A stretch of 9,785 nt of DNA from CBDULX01 sp048550535. Its GTDB lineage: Bacteria; Pseudomonadota; Gammaproteobacteria; SZUA-229. The position numbers and the translations under genes are program-made. The notes beneath the pieces are model-generated. The model saw only the letters and a list, made by a program, of their open reading frames with translations, was not told where the DNA came from and did not search any database. Positions 1-5,620 of the stretch are shown here, in pieces. The DNA lies in assembly GCA_048550535.1 (NCBI GenBank), contig JBLYYN010000126.1, positions 1 through 9,785 on the forward strand, in the 5' to 3' direction. Position 1 is the stretch's first letter, and each line of letters opens with the position of its first letter.

Positions 1-375
1 GAATATGGCTAGCTGATCGGTATCCAGTTTGCCGATTAGCTCATCACTGATGGCATCAATGATGTCCTGCTGGCTGTCCGCTTTAAGCAGGGCTATAGCC
101 AGTCTCTGCAGGCTCATATTAAGACGCTGATTATCGTGCACCGCATCCACCATGTCGTGCAGACGCTTTTCATAGGTCTCGTTTTTTTCCCTTAGCACAC
201 TCACCTGACGCTCAATCAATGACACCGCCTGACCACTTTGATGGGGAATTTCTATATCCGCCAGCAAGAGTCCATTGGCATCAAAAAACTCCGGGTGTTG
301 TAGCAGGTATTCAATGACCTGTTCTTCATCAACAGTATTGATGGTTGCTTTGGATTGAATCTGGATAGTACTCAC
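1..375 (-). CDS. DUF484 family protein, partial (3' end outside window)
   Basis: I translated this by hand from a GTG start at 375. The first 125 codons run off the left edge with no stop. The product contains EYLLQHPEFF, IPHQSGQAVSLIERQV and LREKNETYEKRL, followed by a helical, probably coiled-coil stretch. This is the N-terminal pattern of the DUF484 family, GAF-like cytoplasmic proteins usually encoded between dapF and xerC in gammaproteobacteria. Their biochemical role is not established. The GTG overlaps the dapF TGA by 4 nt (GTGA, 372-375), which implies translational coupling and one transcript. Family membership is fairly certain. A later start is possible, but the coupling supports the GTG. 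xerC would be expected just past the left edge. Confidence 0.85.
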   Translation of the reverse strand, partial: MSTIQIQSKATINTVDEEQVIEYLLQHPEFFDANGLLLADIEIPHQSGQAVSLIERQVSVLREKNETYEKRLHDMVDAVHDNQRLNMSLQRLAIALLKADSQQDIIDAISDELIGKLDTDQLAIF

Positions 376-1202
376 AGTTCTATATTCCCCTCAAAAACAT
401 GGGTGGCGGGCCCGGTCATATATAATGGATTATCACCACCTTTCCAGTGAATAACAAGTTCTCCGCCTGGCAAGCTGACAGTTACTGCGTCATCCAGCCA
501 CCCTTGAACCTGTCCAGCCACCACAGCGGCACAGGCACCGGTTCCGCATGCCAGTGTTTCACCGGCACCGCGTTCGTACACTCTTAATTTAATAGCATCT
601 TTTGACACTATTTGCATGAATCCAACGTTTACCCGACTGGGAAAACGTAGATGATTTTCGATTTCAGGTCCAAGGCGTTCCACCTCGGCACTGGCAATAT
701 CAGCCACCCGAAGCACCGCATGGGGGTTGCCCATGGACACTGCAGCAATCGAAAACTCGTCACCATCCACCTCCAGTGTATAGCTGGGGGCCTGTTGTTG
801 CGCGACGAACGGCAAACTCTGCGGCTGCAAATTGGGCACGCCCATGTTCACCGTAACCTGGCCATCGGCTTGCAGCGACAACACGATCAATCCAGACTGG
901 GTTTCCACTGCTATCTTCTGGTTCTGAGTCAAGCCCTTATCGACCACAAATCGGGCAAAACACCGGGCACCATTGCCACACTGCTCCACTTCTAGACCAT
1001 CGGCATTGAAAATGCGATAGCGAAATTCGGCTTCAGCTGACTGGGGTTTTTCCACCAGCAACAATTGATCACAGCCCACACCGAAGCGACGATTGGCGAT
1101 GAATCGAATCTGATCGGCATCCAGGTTAATTGACTGATGAATGGCATCCACCACCACAAAATCATTACCTAAACCGTGCATTTTGCTGAATGAAACTGAC
1201 AT
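372..1202 (-). CDS. dapF: Diaminopimelate epimerase
   Basis: DapF is a cofactor-independent cytoplasmic enzyme that converts LL-diaminopimelate to meso-diaminopimelate, the precursor of lysine and the peptidoglycan cross-link. From the start chosen here the product is 276 aa, normal for the family. The N-terminal FSKMHGLGNDFVVVD signature is present. The two catalytic cysteines lie in EVEQCGNGARC (Cys75) and GETLACGTGACAA (Cys219). The conserved MGNPH, YERGAGE and PLYMTGPA segments are intact. An in-frame ATG at 1223 would add seven residues (MLRYACA). I prefer 1202 because known DapF proteins begin within a few residues of FSKMHGLGND and an AAGG lies upstream, although its 12-nt spacing is long. 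Normally dapF directly follows lysA. Here 2.7 kb separate them, so it probably needs its own promoter in 1203-1286 or beyond. Confidence 0.97.
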   Translation of the reverse strand: MSVSFSKMHGLGNDFVVVDAIHQSINLDADQIRFIANRRFGVGCDQLLLVEKPQSAEAEFRYRIFNADGLEVEQCGNGARCFARFVVDKGLTQNQKIAVETQSGLIVLSLQADGQVTVNMGVPNLQPQSLPFVAQQQAPSYTLEVDGDEFSIAAVSMGNPHAVLRVADIASAEVERLGPEIENHLRFPSRVNVGFMQIVSKDAIKLRVYERGAGETLACGTGACAAVVAGQVQGWLDDAVTVSLPGGELVIHWKGGDNPLYMTGPATHVFEGNIEL

Positions 1203-1226
1203 GGCGCAAGCATACCTTAACATTCG

Positions 1227-1255
1227 TTGACTTTACATAAGCCGGCACACATACT
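1227..1255 (+). promoter_or_regulatory. Candidate sigma-70 promoter of the PAS regulator
   Basis: TTGACT (1227-1232) and CATACT (1250-1255) are separated by exactly 17 nt. They match the -35 and -10 consensus at 5/6 and 4/6 positions. The predicted start near 1262 leaves about 25 nt of leader before the ATG at 1287, with AGGA (1276-1279) as ribosome binding site. A second TTGACT, on the opposite strand at 1266-1261, could be the -35 of a dapF promoter, but no good -10 follows it. Confidence 0.5.
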
Positions 1256-1266
1256 TTTACAGTCAA

Positions 1267-1276
1267 TGTCATGACA
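1267..1276. promoter_or_regulatory. TGTCATGACA palindrome in the regulator leader (candidate operator)
   Basis: This perfect 10-bp palindrome lies just downstream of the predicted transcription start of the PAS regulator and abuts its AGGA ribosome binding site. Its half-site TGTCA/TGACA is the one that recurs in the cluster at 3675-3723 upstream of the rhodanese operon. The likely reading is autoregulation by the 1287-2603 product. That is inference: the half-site spacing here is 0, against 7 and 5 in the distal cluster. Confidence 0.45.
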
Positions 1277-1286
1277 GGACAGCGTT

Positions 1287-2603
1287 ATGAAACATGTACC
1301 GGTCAAACCCACCTGCGAAGCAATCATCGATCTGTTTCCCGATCCCTTTGTGATCATCGATCGTCATTTTCAGATTGTGTCCGCCAACCAGAAATACAAA
1401 GATCATTACCAGATTGGTCATGAGGACATAGTGGGCAAACACTGTTATCAAATTTCCCACCGTATTAATCATCCCTGCAGCCAGAACGGTGAACATTGCC
1501 CACTGGAACAGGTGGTTGATTCCGGACAACCCACCACTGTGATGCATATCCATTGTACCCATGGCCATGAAGAACATGTTCAGATTTCCGCCGCGCCTAT
1601 TTTCGATAATGATGGTAAGGTTCTGTACATGGGTGAAACCATCCAGCCCATTCCCAGCCAGACCGACGAAGACCAGATCCTGATCGGTCGCTCCAATGCC
1701 ATTCTAAGATTAATCAGCATTCTGCATCGCGTGGCCCCGACTCAGTCCACGGTGCTTATTCTGGGGGAAAGCGGCGTGGGTAAGGATTGTGCCGCTCGAT
1801 ATATCCATCACCATTCCGACCGTAACCTGGATCCCTTTGTGGTCGTGGACTGCGGCTCACTGGGCGAAAGCCTGATTGAAAGTGAATTGTTCGGATATGA
1901 AAAAGGCGCTTTTACCGGGGCAGACCGGCGCAAAATCGGCCTCATTGAATCCGCCAATCATGGCACCTTGTTCATCGATGAGATTGGTGAACTGCCTCTA
2001 CAATTACAGACCAAGTTACTGCGAGTGCTGGAAACCGGCAGCATACGCCGCATCGGTGGTACCGAATACATCCAGGTGGACGTGCGCATTATTGCCGCGA
2101 CTAACCGAGATCCTCAGCAGATGGTGCAAAATAAGGAATTTCGACAGGATTTATATTATCGCCTGAGTGCCTTCCCGGTCACCATCCCTCCCCTTAAAGA
2201 ACGTCTGGAAGATATACCGGAACTGGCGGAGTTTTTTCTAAAACAACTGGAAGAGGGTGACAGCCAGCTGCCCTTATCACCGGAAGTGATTGAGAAATTA
2301 CTCAAGTACGATTACCCGGGCAATGTGCGAGAATTGCGTAATCTGATCGAACGCGCCCTGATTCTGGCTGCCGGCAGTCCAATTATGCCGGACTTCGTGG
2401 TCTACGATGAGAATCGTGTATCCAATACTGCAAGCTTTGTTATACAGGCGAACATGGTGCATGAGCCAGCCCCTGCACGAAGCACCCGACTGACCCGCCA
2501 GCAGGTGCTGGATGCGCTGAAGTTATGTAACGGTCATAGAGCCAGGGCTGCCCGCATGCTGGGTGTGAGTGAACGCACCATTTACCGTCATATCAAATGC
2601 TAA
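1287..2603 (+). CDS. PAS-domain sigma-54-dependent enhancer-binding regulator (one-component)
   Basis: This 438-aa activator of sigma-54 RNA polymerase has an N-terminal PAS domain (about 8-120), a central AAA+ domain (about 130-365) and a C-terminal Fis-type helix-turn-helix (about 403-437). The AAA+ part has Walker A GESGVGKD (160-167), the sigma-54-contacting GAFTGA loop (207-212), Walker B with D231-E232, and the FRQDLYYRL and YPGNVRELRN motifs. It should therefore be active. There is no receiver domain, transmembrane segment or adjacent kinase, so it is probably a cytoplasmic one-component sensor. The PAS domain carries C53-x4-H58-x5-C64-x6-C71-P, then a His-rich stretch HIHCTHGHEEH (87-97) with C90. 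This suggests metal, heme, Fe-S or thiol-redox sensing; the signal is unknown. The start is supported by AGGA 7 nt upstream. The stop lies inside the shared terminator stem. The likely target is the convergent small-protein/rhodanese operon. Confidence 0.93.
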   Translation: MKHVPVKPTCEAIIDLFPDPFVIIDRHFQIVSANQKYKDHYQIGHEDIVGKHCYQISHRINHPCSQNGEHCPLEQVVDSGQPTTVMHIHCTHGHEEHVQISAAPIFDNDGKVLYMGETIQPIPSQTDEDQILIGRSNAILRLISILHRVAPTQSTVLILGESGVGKDCAARYIHHHSDRNLDPFVVVDCGSLGESLIESELFGYEKGAFTGADRRKIGLIESANHGTLFIDEIGELPLQLQTKLLRVLETGSIRRIGGTEYIQVDVRIIAATNRDPQQMVQNKEFRQDLYYRLSAFPVTIPPLKERLEDIPELAEFFLKQLEEGDSQLPLSPEVIEKLLKYDYPGNVRELRNLIERALILAAGSPIMPDFVVYDENRVSNTASFVIQANMVHEPAPARSTRLTRQQVLDALKLCNGHRARAARMLGVSERTIYRHIKC

Positions 2604-2630
2604 AAAGCCCTGCAGAGCAGGGCTTTTTAG
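2600..2630. terminator. Bidirectional intrinsic terminator between convergent genes
   Basis: A perfect 14-bp inverted repeat (2600-2613 and 2617-2630) has a 3-nt AGA loop. The stem has a GCCCTGC/GCAGGGC core and runs of five A and five T at its outer ends, so a U-tract follows the hairpin on either strand. It serves the regulator on the plus strand, whose TAA at 2601-2603 is inside the stem, and the rhodanese gene on the minus strand, whose stop at 2645 is 15 nt away. Confidence 0.93.
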
Positions 2631-2644
2631 CGTTGACTGGAGTA

Positions 2645-3295
2645 TTATTTAACCGTGGTTAAACCCAGGTTTTCCCAGTTTTGCATACCGCCGCGATACC
2701 ATTTCAGCTTATGTGCCGGATATCCGAATTTCAGTAAATTGCGAATATTATTAGGCGACTGGCCACACCACATACCATTACAGTACATCACCAGGGTTTT
2801 GGCATTGGTGTAATCCCACAGGCCATCCAGATCCTTGGCGCCAAAGGTGTCGGTCATCATGTCTGCGATATCCAGGGGAGAAGCACCTTTAGCCGGGTTT
2901 AATTTGGTCCAGGGAATGTTGACCGAACCGGGAATGGTGCCACGTTCTACCCAGTCCGGTGTACGTGAGTCGATCACAATAATGGAATCATCCCCTTTGG
3001 AAACCTTTTGCAAATAATCCAGCATTTCCAGCTCGGCGATGGTCTCTACGCCAGGAGCCAGTTTTATAGGGTTGATGCAAAAAGGAGGACAGTTGCGTGA
3101 GGTTTTGGCAAACGCAGGAATGACTGTATTCTTATTGTCCTGATTACGTTTGATAATCACCTTTTTGCCATTGTGTTTAACCGTAACACTGGCCAGATCT
3201 TTGCTAATTTTTACTTTCATCTCGGCGCTGTTCACGGAAAATGCCAACAGTCCAAGGGCTAACATGGATGACGAAATAATTGTTTTCAGTTTCAT
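2645..3295 (-). CDS. Exported rhodanese-like protein with extra CPPFC motif
   Basis: The 216-aa product starts with a Sec signal peptide (Lys at 2 and 4, hydrophobic 6-22, probable cleavage after VNSA at about 24), so it is probably periplasmic. The rhodanese domain spans about 82-214. It has IIVIDSRTPDWVERGTIPGSVNIPW (106-129), an active-site loop YCNGMWCGQS with probable catalytic Cys172 and a second Cys177, and the terminal WYRGGMQNWENLGLTTV. Rhodanese domains bind or transfer sulfane sulfur. The loop lacks the usual Arg/Lys, so the substrate is unknown. A beta-rich N-terminal segment ends in RNCPPFCINPI with Cys69 and Cys73, outside the rhodanese fold, which could be a redox or metal site. 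GGGAG lies 8 nt before the ATG. The gene is 55 nt downstream of the 57-aa gene with no terminator between, so they are probably one operon driven by the sigma-54 promoter at 3561-3576. Confidence 0.9.
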   Translation of the reverse strand: MKLKTIISSSMLALGLLAFSVNSAEMKVKISKDLASVTVKHNGKKVIIKRNQDNKNTVIPAFAKTSRNCPPFCINPIKLAPGVETIAELEMLDYLQKVSKGDDSIIVIDSRTPDWVERGTIPGSVNIPWTKLNPAKGASPLDIADMMTDTFGAKDLDGLWDYTNAKTLVMYCNGMWCGQSPNNIRNLLKFGYPAHKLKWYRGGMQNWENLGLTTVK

Positions 3296-3350
3296 TTACT
3301 CTACTCCCGGGTGGTAATTTATTTTTATATGTATATTTAGGACGATAGAT

Positions 3351-3524
3351 TTAATCGCAATCAGGTTCTTCTTCCTCAGCCTCTGAATCTTGCCCATTGT
3401 CTGTGGAGTCTGATTGTTCTGATGATGCCTCATTACTACCGCCGTCAGACGAGTCAGCAGCCAAGACCGTAAAAGGTGTTGTGAACACCAGTATCAGGAA
3501 TATAATTCCTGGAAATATTTTCAT
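3351..3524 (-). CDS. Small exported acidic protein, 57 aa, unknown function
   Basis: The start at 3524 is fixed by a strong GGGAGG (3530-3535) five nt upstream; an in-frame ATG at 3587 lies above the predicted sigma-54 promoter and has no such site. The product is MKIFPGIIFLILVFTTPFTV-LAADSS, a clear Sec signal peptide with likely cleavage after LAA (about residue 23), then about 34 mature residues that are almost entirely Ser, Asp, Glu, Gly, Asn and Gln. It ends in EAEEEEPDCD, with a single Cys next to the last residue. There is no lipobox. I recognise no family. The mature part should be disordered and strongly anionic; metal binding, or pairing with the rhodanese through its lone Cys, are possibilities only. 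Good translation signals, a signal peptide and a placed promoter argue that it is real. Confidence 0.75.
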   Translation of the reverse strand: MKIFPGIIFLILVFTTPFTVLAADSSDGGSNEASSEQSDSTDNGQDSEAEEEEPDCD

Positions 3525-3529
3525 TTTAT

Positions 3530-3535
3530 CCTCCC
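3530..3535 (-). promoter_or_regulatory. Strong ribosome binding site GGGAGG deciding the start at 3524
   Basis: GGGAGG followed by ATAAA and ATG is among the best Shine-Dalgarno matches in the window. It shows that the short start at 3524 is used rather than the upstream ATG at 3587. Confidence 0.8.
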
Positions 3536-3560
3536 ATTGACCGCTCATCAGCATATGCAC

Positions 3561-3576
3561 TGCATTGTCTATGCCA
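3561..3576 (-). promoter_or_regulatory. Sigma-54 (-24/-12) promoter of the small-protein/rhodanese operon
   Basis: Read on the minus strand this is TGGCATAGACAATGCA. It has the invariant GG-N10-GC arrangement and agrees with the TGGCACG-N4-TTGCA consensus except at the C, the G and one T. Transcription would start near 3550, giving a leader of about 26 nt that contains the GGGAGG site. A sigma-54 activator gene lies in the same 2.7-kb block and a dyad cluster lies 127-175 nt upstream, so position and context support the match beyond sequence alone. Confidence 0.75.
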
Positions 3577-3674
3577 GATCGAGTCAAATCGGTGTTTACA
3601 CACTCTATCGATCATTTATGACTGGTTAAGACATAATTGAGAACCTTAAGAATAAAACAAAAATCAATAAAAAG

Positions 3675-3723
3675 CATGACAAAACGTGACGGGTCATGTC
3701 ACATAGCATGACATGGCCTGTCA
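3675..3723. promoter_or_regulatory. Cluster of TGTCA/TGACA dyads, candidate enhancer (UAS)
   Basis: The core is CATGTCA (3695-3701), 7 nt, TGACATG (3709-3715), a perfect 7-bp inverted repeat. Further half-sites are TGACA (3677-3681), TGAC-GG-GTCA (3687-3696) and TGTCA (3719-3723), which with TGACA at 3709-3713 forms TGACA-N5-TGTCA. AGCATGAC occurs twice, 32 bp apart (3673-3680 and 3705-3712). The cluster sits about 127-175 nt upstream of the predicted sigma-54 start, a normal distance for an enhancer-binding protein. I infer binding by the 1287-2603 regulator. I saw no convincing IHF site between cluster and promoter. Confidence 0.6.
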
Positions 3724-3950
3724 GCCTGGCATTGGTTGATGTTTTTTTATAAAAAGAAAACTCAAACAACGCGAATAAAACATTCTTTGATACTTGAACT
3801 GCAGACGAACTCATAGAATAGTTGCGTTTATTCGCCATCATTTTCGATTTCTCTGATTGACGACAAATGACCAATTGCCCGTTTAACTAACTGTTAATTC
3901 TGATAATAACTGTTTCTCAAGCTCCCAAAGACAATCCAGTCTTATTTAAC

Positions 3951-5195
3951 TCAGTCGAACAGGCTTTCGCCTTCTACTAGCTGTTCAAAGGTTTCGCGCT
4001 GTCTAATCACCTGGGCTCGATCACCGTCGACCATGATTTCAACGGCCCTGGGTCGTGTGTTGTAGTTGGAACTCATGGAAAAACCGTATGCGCCTGAAGA
4101 TCGTACTGCCAGAATATCACCCGGTTGCAGTGCTAATTCGCGATCCTTACCCAGAAAATCACCGGTTTCACACACCGGGCCAACCAGATCATAATGATGC
4201 TTTTCAGCCTGTCGAGGCAATACCGGCTCTATGCCCTGCCAGGCACTGTACAAAGCCGGCCGCATCAGATCATTCATGGCCGCGTCGATAATGGCAAAAT
4301 TTTTCGCCTCATGATGCTTCAGATACAGCACTTGCGTCAGCAACACCCCGGCATTTCCCGCAATGGCCCGCCCAGGCTCAATGAAAATTTCCACATCCCG
4401 CTCACCCAGCTTGGCCAGCAAGGCCTTCATTTGCTGTTCCGGTGTGGGAGGATTTTCATCTTTATAACGAATACCCAGGCCTCCGCCCAGGTCGATATGT
4501 TTCAGCTGAATACCCTGTTCGGCCAGTGTATCCACCAGTTCCAGCACACGCTGTAAAGCGTCCACGAAAGGGGCTACCTGAGTGAGCTGCGAACCGATAT
4601 GGCAATCAATACCCTGCACGTCGATGTTTACCATAGCCGAGGCCTTGAGATACACATCGATGGCTTTGTCGTGGGCAATACCGAATTTATTCTGTTTCAG
4701 GCCGGTGGAAATATAGGGATGGGTCTGGGCATCCACATCCGGATTTACCCGCAGCGATATAGGTGCTATTAAACCCAGGGATCCGGCCACCTGATCCAGT
4801 CGCTCCAGCTCGGATTCTGATTCCACATTAAAGCAACGAATACCGGCCTTGAGTGCAAATCCCATTTCTTCGGCTTTTTTTCCGACCCCGGAAAATACCA
4901 CCTTGCTCGCGTCTCCACCGGCTTTCAGTACCCTTTGCAGTTCGCCCATAGAAACAATGTCGAAGCCGGAGCCCAATTTTGCCAGAACATTCAACACCGC
5001 CAGAGACGAATTGGCTTTTACCGCATAACATACCAGGTGAGCCTGATCACCCAGCGCCTGATCGAAGGCCTTCCAGTGTCGTTCCAAAGTTGCCCGCGAA
5101 TAAACATAAGCGGGTGTGCCATATTGTTCGGCCAGCTGCTGTAAATCCACACCCTCAGCAAACAGGCGATTATTTTTATATTCAAAAAAATCCAT
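3951..5195 (-). CDS. lysA: Diaminopimelate decarboxylase
   Basis: LysA is a cytoplasmic PLP enzyme of alanine-racemase fold type that converts meso-diaminopimelate to L-lysine and CO2, the last step of lysine synthesis. The 414-aa length is normal. The PLP Schiff-base lysine is K60 in CYAVKANS. Other conserved parts are CHIGSQ (His199), the phosphate-binding LGGGLG (236-241), EPGR (273-276), VCETGDFLG with active-site Cys342, and GAYGFSMSSNYN (Tyr370) near the C-terminus. The start at 5195 follows the lptM stop by 11 nt. The Shine-Dalgarno is weak, so translation may be coupled to lptM. The usual downstream partner dapF is displaced by the regulator/rhodanese block. Confidence 0.97.
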   Translation of the reverse strand: MDFFEYKNNRLFAEGVDLQQLAEQYGTPAYVYSRATLERHWKAFDQALGDQAHLVCYAVKANSSLAVLNVLAKLGSGFDIVSMGELQRVLKAGGDASKVVFSGVGKKAEEMGFALKAGIRCFNVESESELERLDQVAGSLGLIAPISLRVNPDVDAQTHPYISTGLKQNKFGIAHDKAIDVYLKASAMVNIDVQGIDCHIGSQLTQVAPFVDALQRVLELVDTLAEQGIQLKHIDLGGGLGIRYKDENPPTPEQQMKALLAKLGERDVEIFIEPGRAIAGNAGVLLTQVLYLKHHEAKNFAIIDAAMNDLMRPALYSAWQGIEPVLPRQAEKHHYDLVGPVCETGDFLGKDRELALQPGDILAVRSSGAYGFSMSSNYNTRPRAVEIMVDGDRAQVIRQRETFEQLVEGESLFD

Positions 5196-5206
5196 AGCGC
5201 TACGTA

Positions 5207-5347
5207 TTAACCTTGTTCCTGCTTAGTTTGTTGTGTTTGATCAGGCAGATACAGATCCCCGGTTTTGCCACAGGAAGCCAGCATACTGCTCACAGATAAG
5301 CCTGCAATCACCACTAATAACAGCCAGTTTGCCCAACAGAATCTCAT
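5207..5347 (-). CDS. lptM: LptM-type small lipoprotein
   Basis: Hand translation gives 46 aa: MRFCWANWLLLVVIAGLSVS, then SMLASCGKTGDLYLP and a short polar Gln/Lys-rich tail. This is a lipoprotein signal peptide with lipobox L-A-S-C (lipidated Cys26), followed by the CGxxGxLYLP motif of the LptM (formerly YifL) family. LptM is an outer-membrane lipoprotein that in E. coli assists oxidative maturation of the LptD/LptE lipopolysaccharide translocon. The gene is commonly found immediately upstream of lysA, as here (11-nt gap). The gene is easily missed because it is so short. Confidence 0.92.
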   Translation of the reverse strand: MRFCWANWLLLVVIAGLSVSSMLASCGKTGDLYLPDQTQQTKQEQG

Positions 5348-5364
5348 CTTGCTACTCAATGTTT

Positions 5365-5391
5365 ATTTAGGAACATAGTATTATCCTAAAT
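5365..5391. repeat. Inverted repeat ATTTAGGA-N11-TCCTAAAT upstream of lptM
   Basis: The repeat has perfect 8-bp arms (5365-5372 and 5384-5391) with an 11-nt spacer. It is too AT-rich and lacks the U-tract of a terminator. The size, symmetry and overlap with the possible lptM promoter suit a dimeric-regulator operator. The 9-mer ATTTAGGAT on its minus strand recurs at 5601-5609 next to the kinase start. Confidence 0.45.
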
Positions 5392-5403
5392 TTATCAGTT
5401 GAA
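5375..5403 (-). promoter_or_regulatory. Weak candidate sigma-70 promoter for lptM-lysA
   Basis: On the minus strand, TTCAAC (5403-5398), a 17-nt spacer and TACTAT (5380-5375) lie about 28 nt upstream of the lptM start. The hexamers match consensus poorly (3/6 and 4/6), so this rests mainly on spacing and position. The inverted repeat at 5365-5391 covers the -10 and most of the spacer. Confidence 0.3.
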
Positions 5404-5603
5404 CACCATAAAGTATGACTCTGGGAGCGCAATTAGCCTAGCCAAAAAAGGAGTGAATGGCCCAGTCCTTTGCGAATTTTTTGGGATAGCTAAGTGTGAA
5501 ATTTGTGATGTAGCATGACTCAGTCTGTGGATGAAATCGGGTTTCACTTTTATTAAACAACTTCTATGAGTTATGGTTGATCTATGCGGTCAACTGATTA
5601 ATT

Positions 5604-5616
5604 TAGGATCATCCTA
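5604..5616 (+). promoter_or_regulatory. Dyad TAGGAT-C-ATCCTA containing the kinase ribosome binding site
   Basis: A 13-bp dyad ends five nt before the preferred kinase ATG at 5621. Its AGGA (5605-5608) is the only Shine-Dalgarno-like sequence for that start, spaced 12 nt. Either a protein bound here or a small hairpin would hide the ribosome binding site. It shares ATTTAGGAT with the dyad upstream of lptM. Confidence 0.35.
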
Positions 5617-5620
5617 TGTT

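Larger units (their letters stand above)
3525..3950. other. 426-bp intergenic control region between lysA and the small-protein operon
   Basis: This AT-rich stretch holds the sigma-54 promoter (3561-3576) and the dyad cluster (3675-3723) described separately. The lysA-proximal part (about 3730-3950) has poly-A/T runs and a weak TTAAC/GTTAA dyad near 3895, but no GC-rich hairpin, so I see no clear lysA terminator. An 82-codon minus-strand frame at 3626-3874 looks like chance: it runs through the dyad cluster and resembles no family. Confidence 0.6.
5348..5620. other. 273-bp divergent intergenic region between lptM and the kinase
   Basis: Besides the two ATTTAGGA elements, this holds AGCATGAC (5512-5519), the same 8-mer found twice in the cluster at 3675-3723; a 9-bp palindrome GACTCAGTC overlapping it; and a TGAAA-N5-TTTCA dyad (5532-5546). 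I see no strong -35/-10 pair for the kinase. A TGG...TGC pair at 5458-5473 resembles a sigma-54 promoter, but its spacing is GG-N11-GC, one base too long. Confidence 0.5.

Noticed and set aside
1269..1577. 102-codon minus-strand frame opposite the PAS domain
   Set aside because: Antisense to a well-supported PAS domain; its hydrophobic, Met-rich composition reflects the opposite strand's His codons.
3626..3874. 82-codon minus-strand frame in the lysA/small-protein intergenic region
   Set aside because: AT-rich, no good ribosome binding site, resembles no family, and overlaps the dyad cluster that better explains the region.
3890..3910. TTAAC/GTTAA dyad as lysA terminator
   Set aside because: The stem is five AT-rich pairs without a U-tract, so it is unlikely to terminate.
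4055..4556. Plus-strand frames opposite lysA
   Set aside because: Antisense shadows of an intact lysA, without family resemblance.
5458..5473. Sigma-54-like promoter upstream of the kinase
   Set aside because: The gap between GG and GC is 11 nt, whereas sigma-54 promoters require 10.
5457..5489. Ten-codon leader ORF after an AAGGAG sequence
   Set aside because: Only three nt separate GGAG from the ATG, and the peptide has no attenuator-like codon run or following hairpin.
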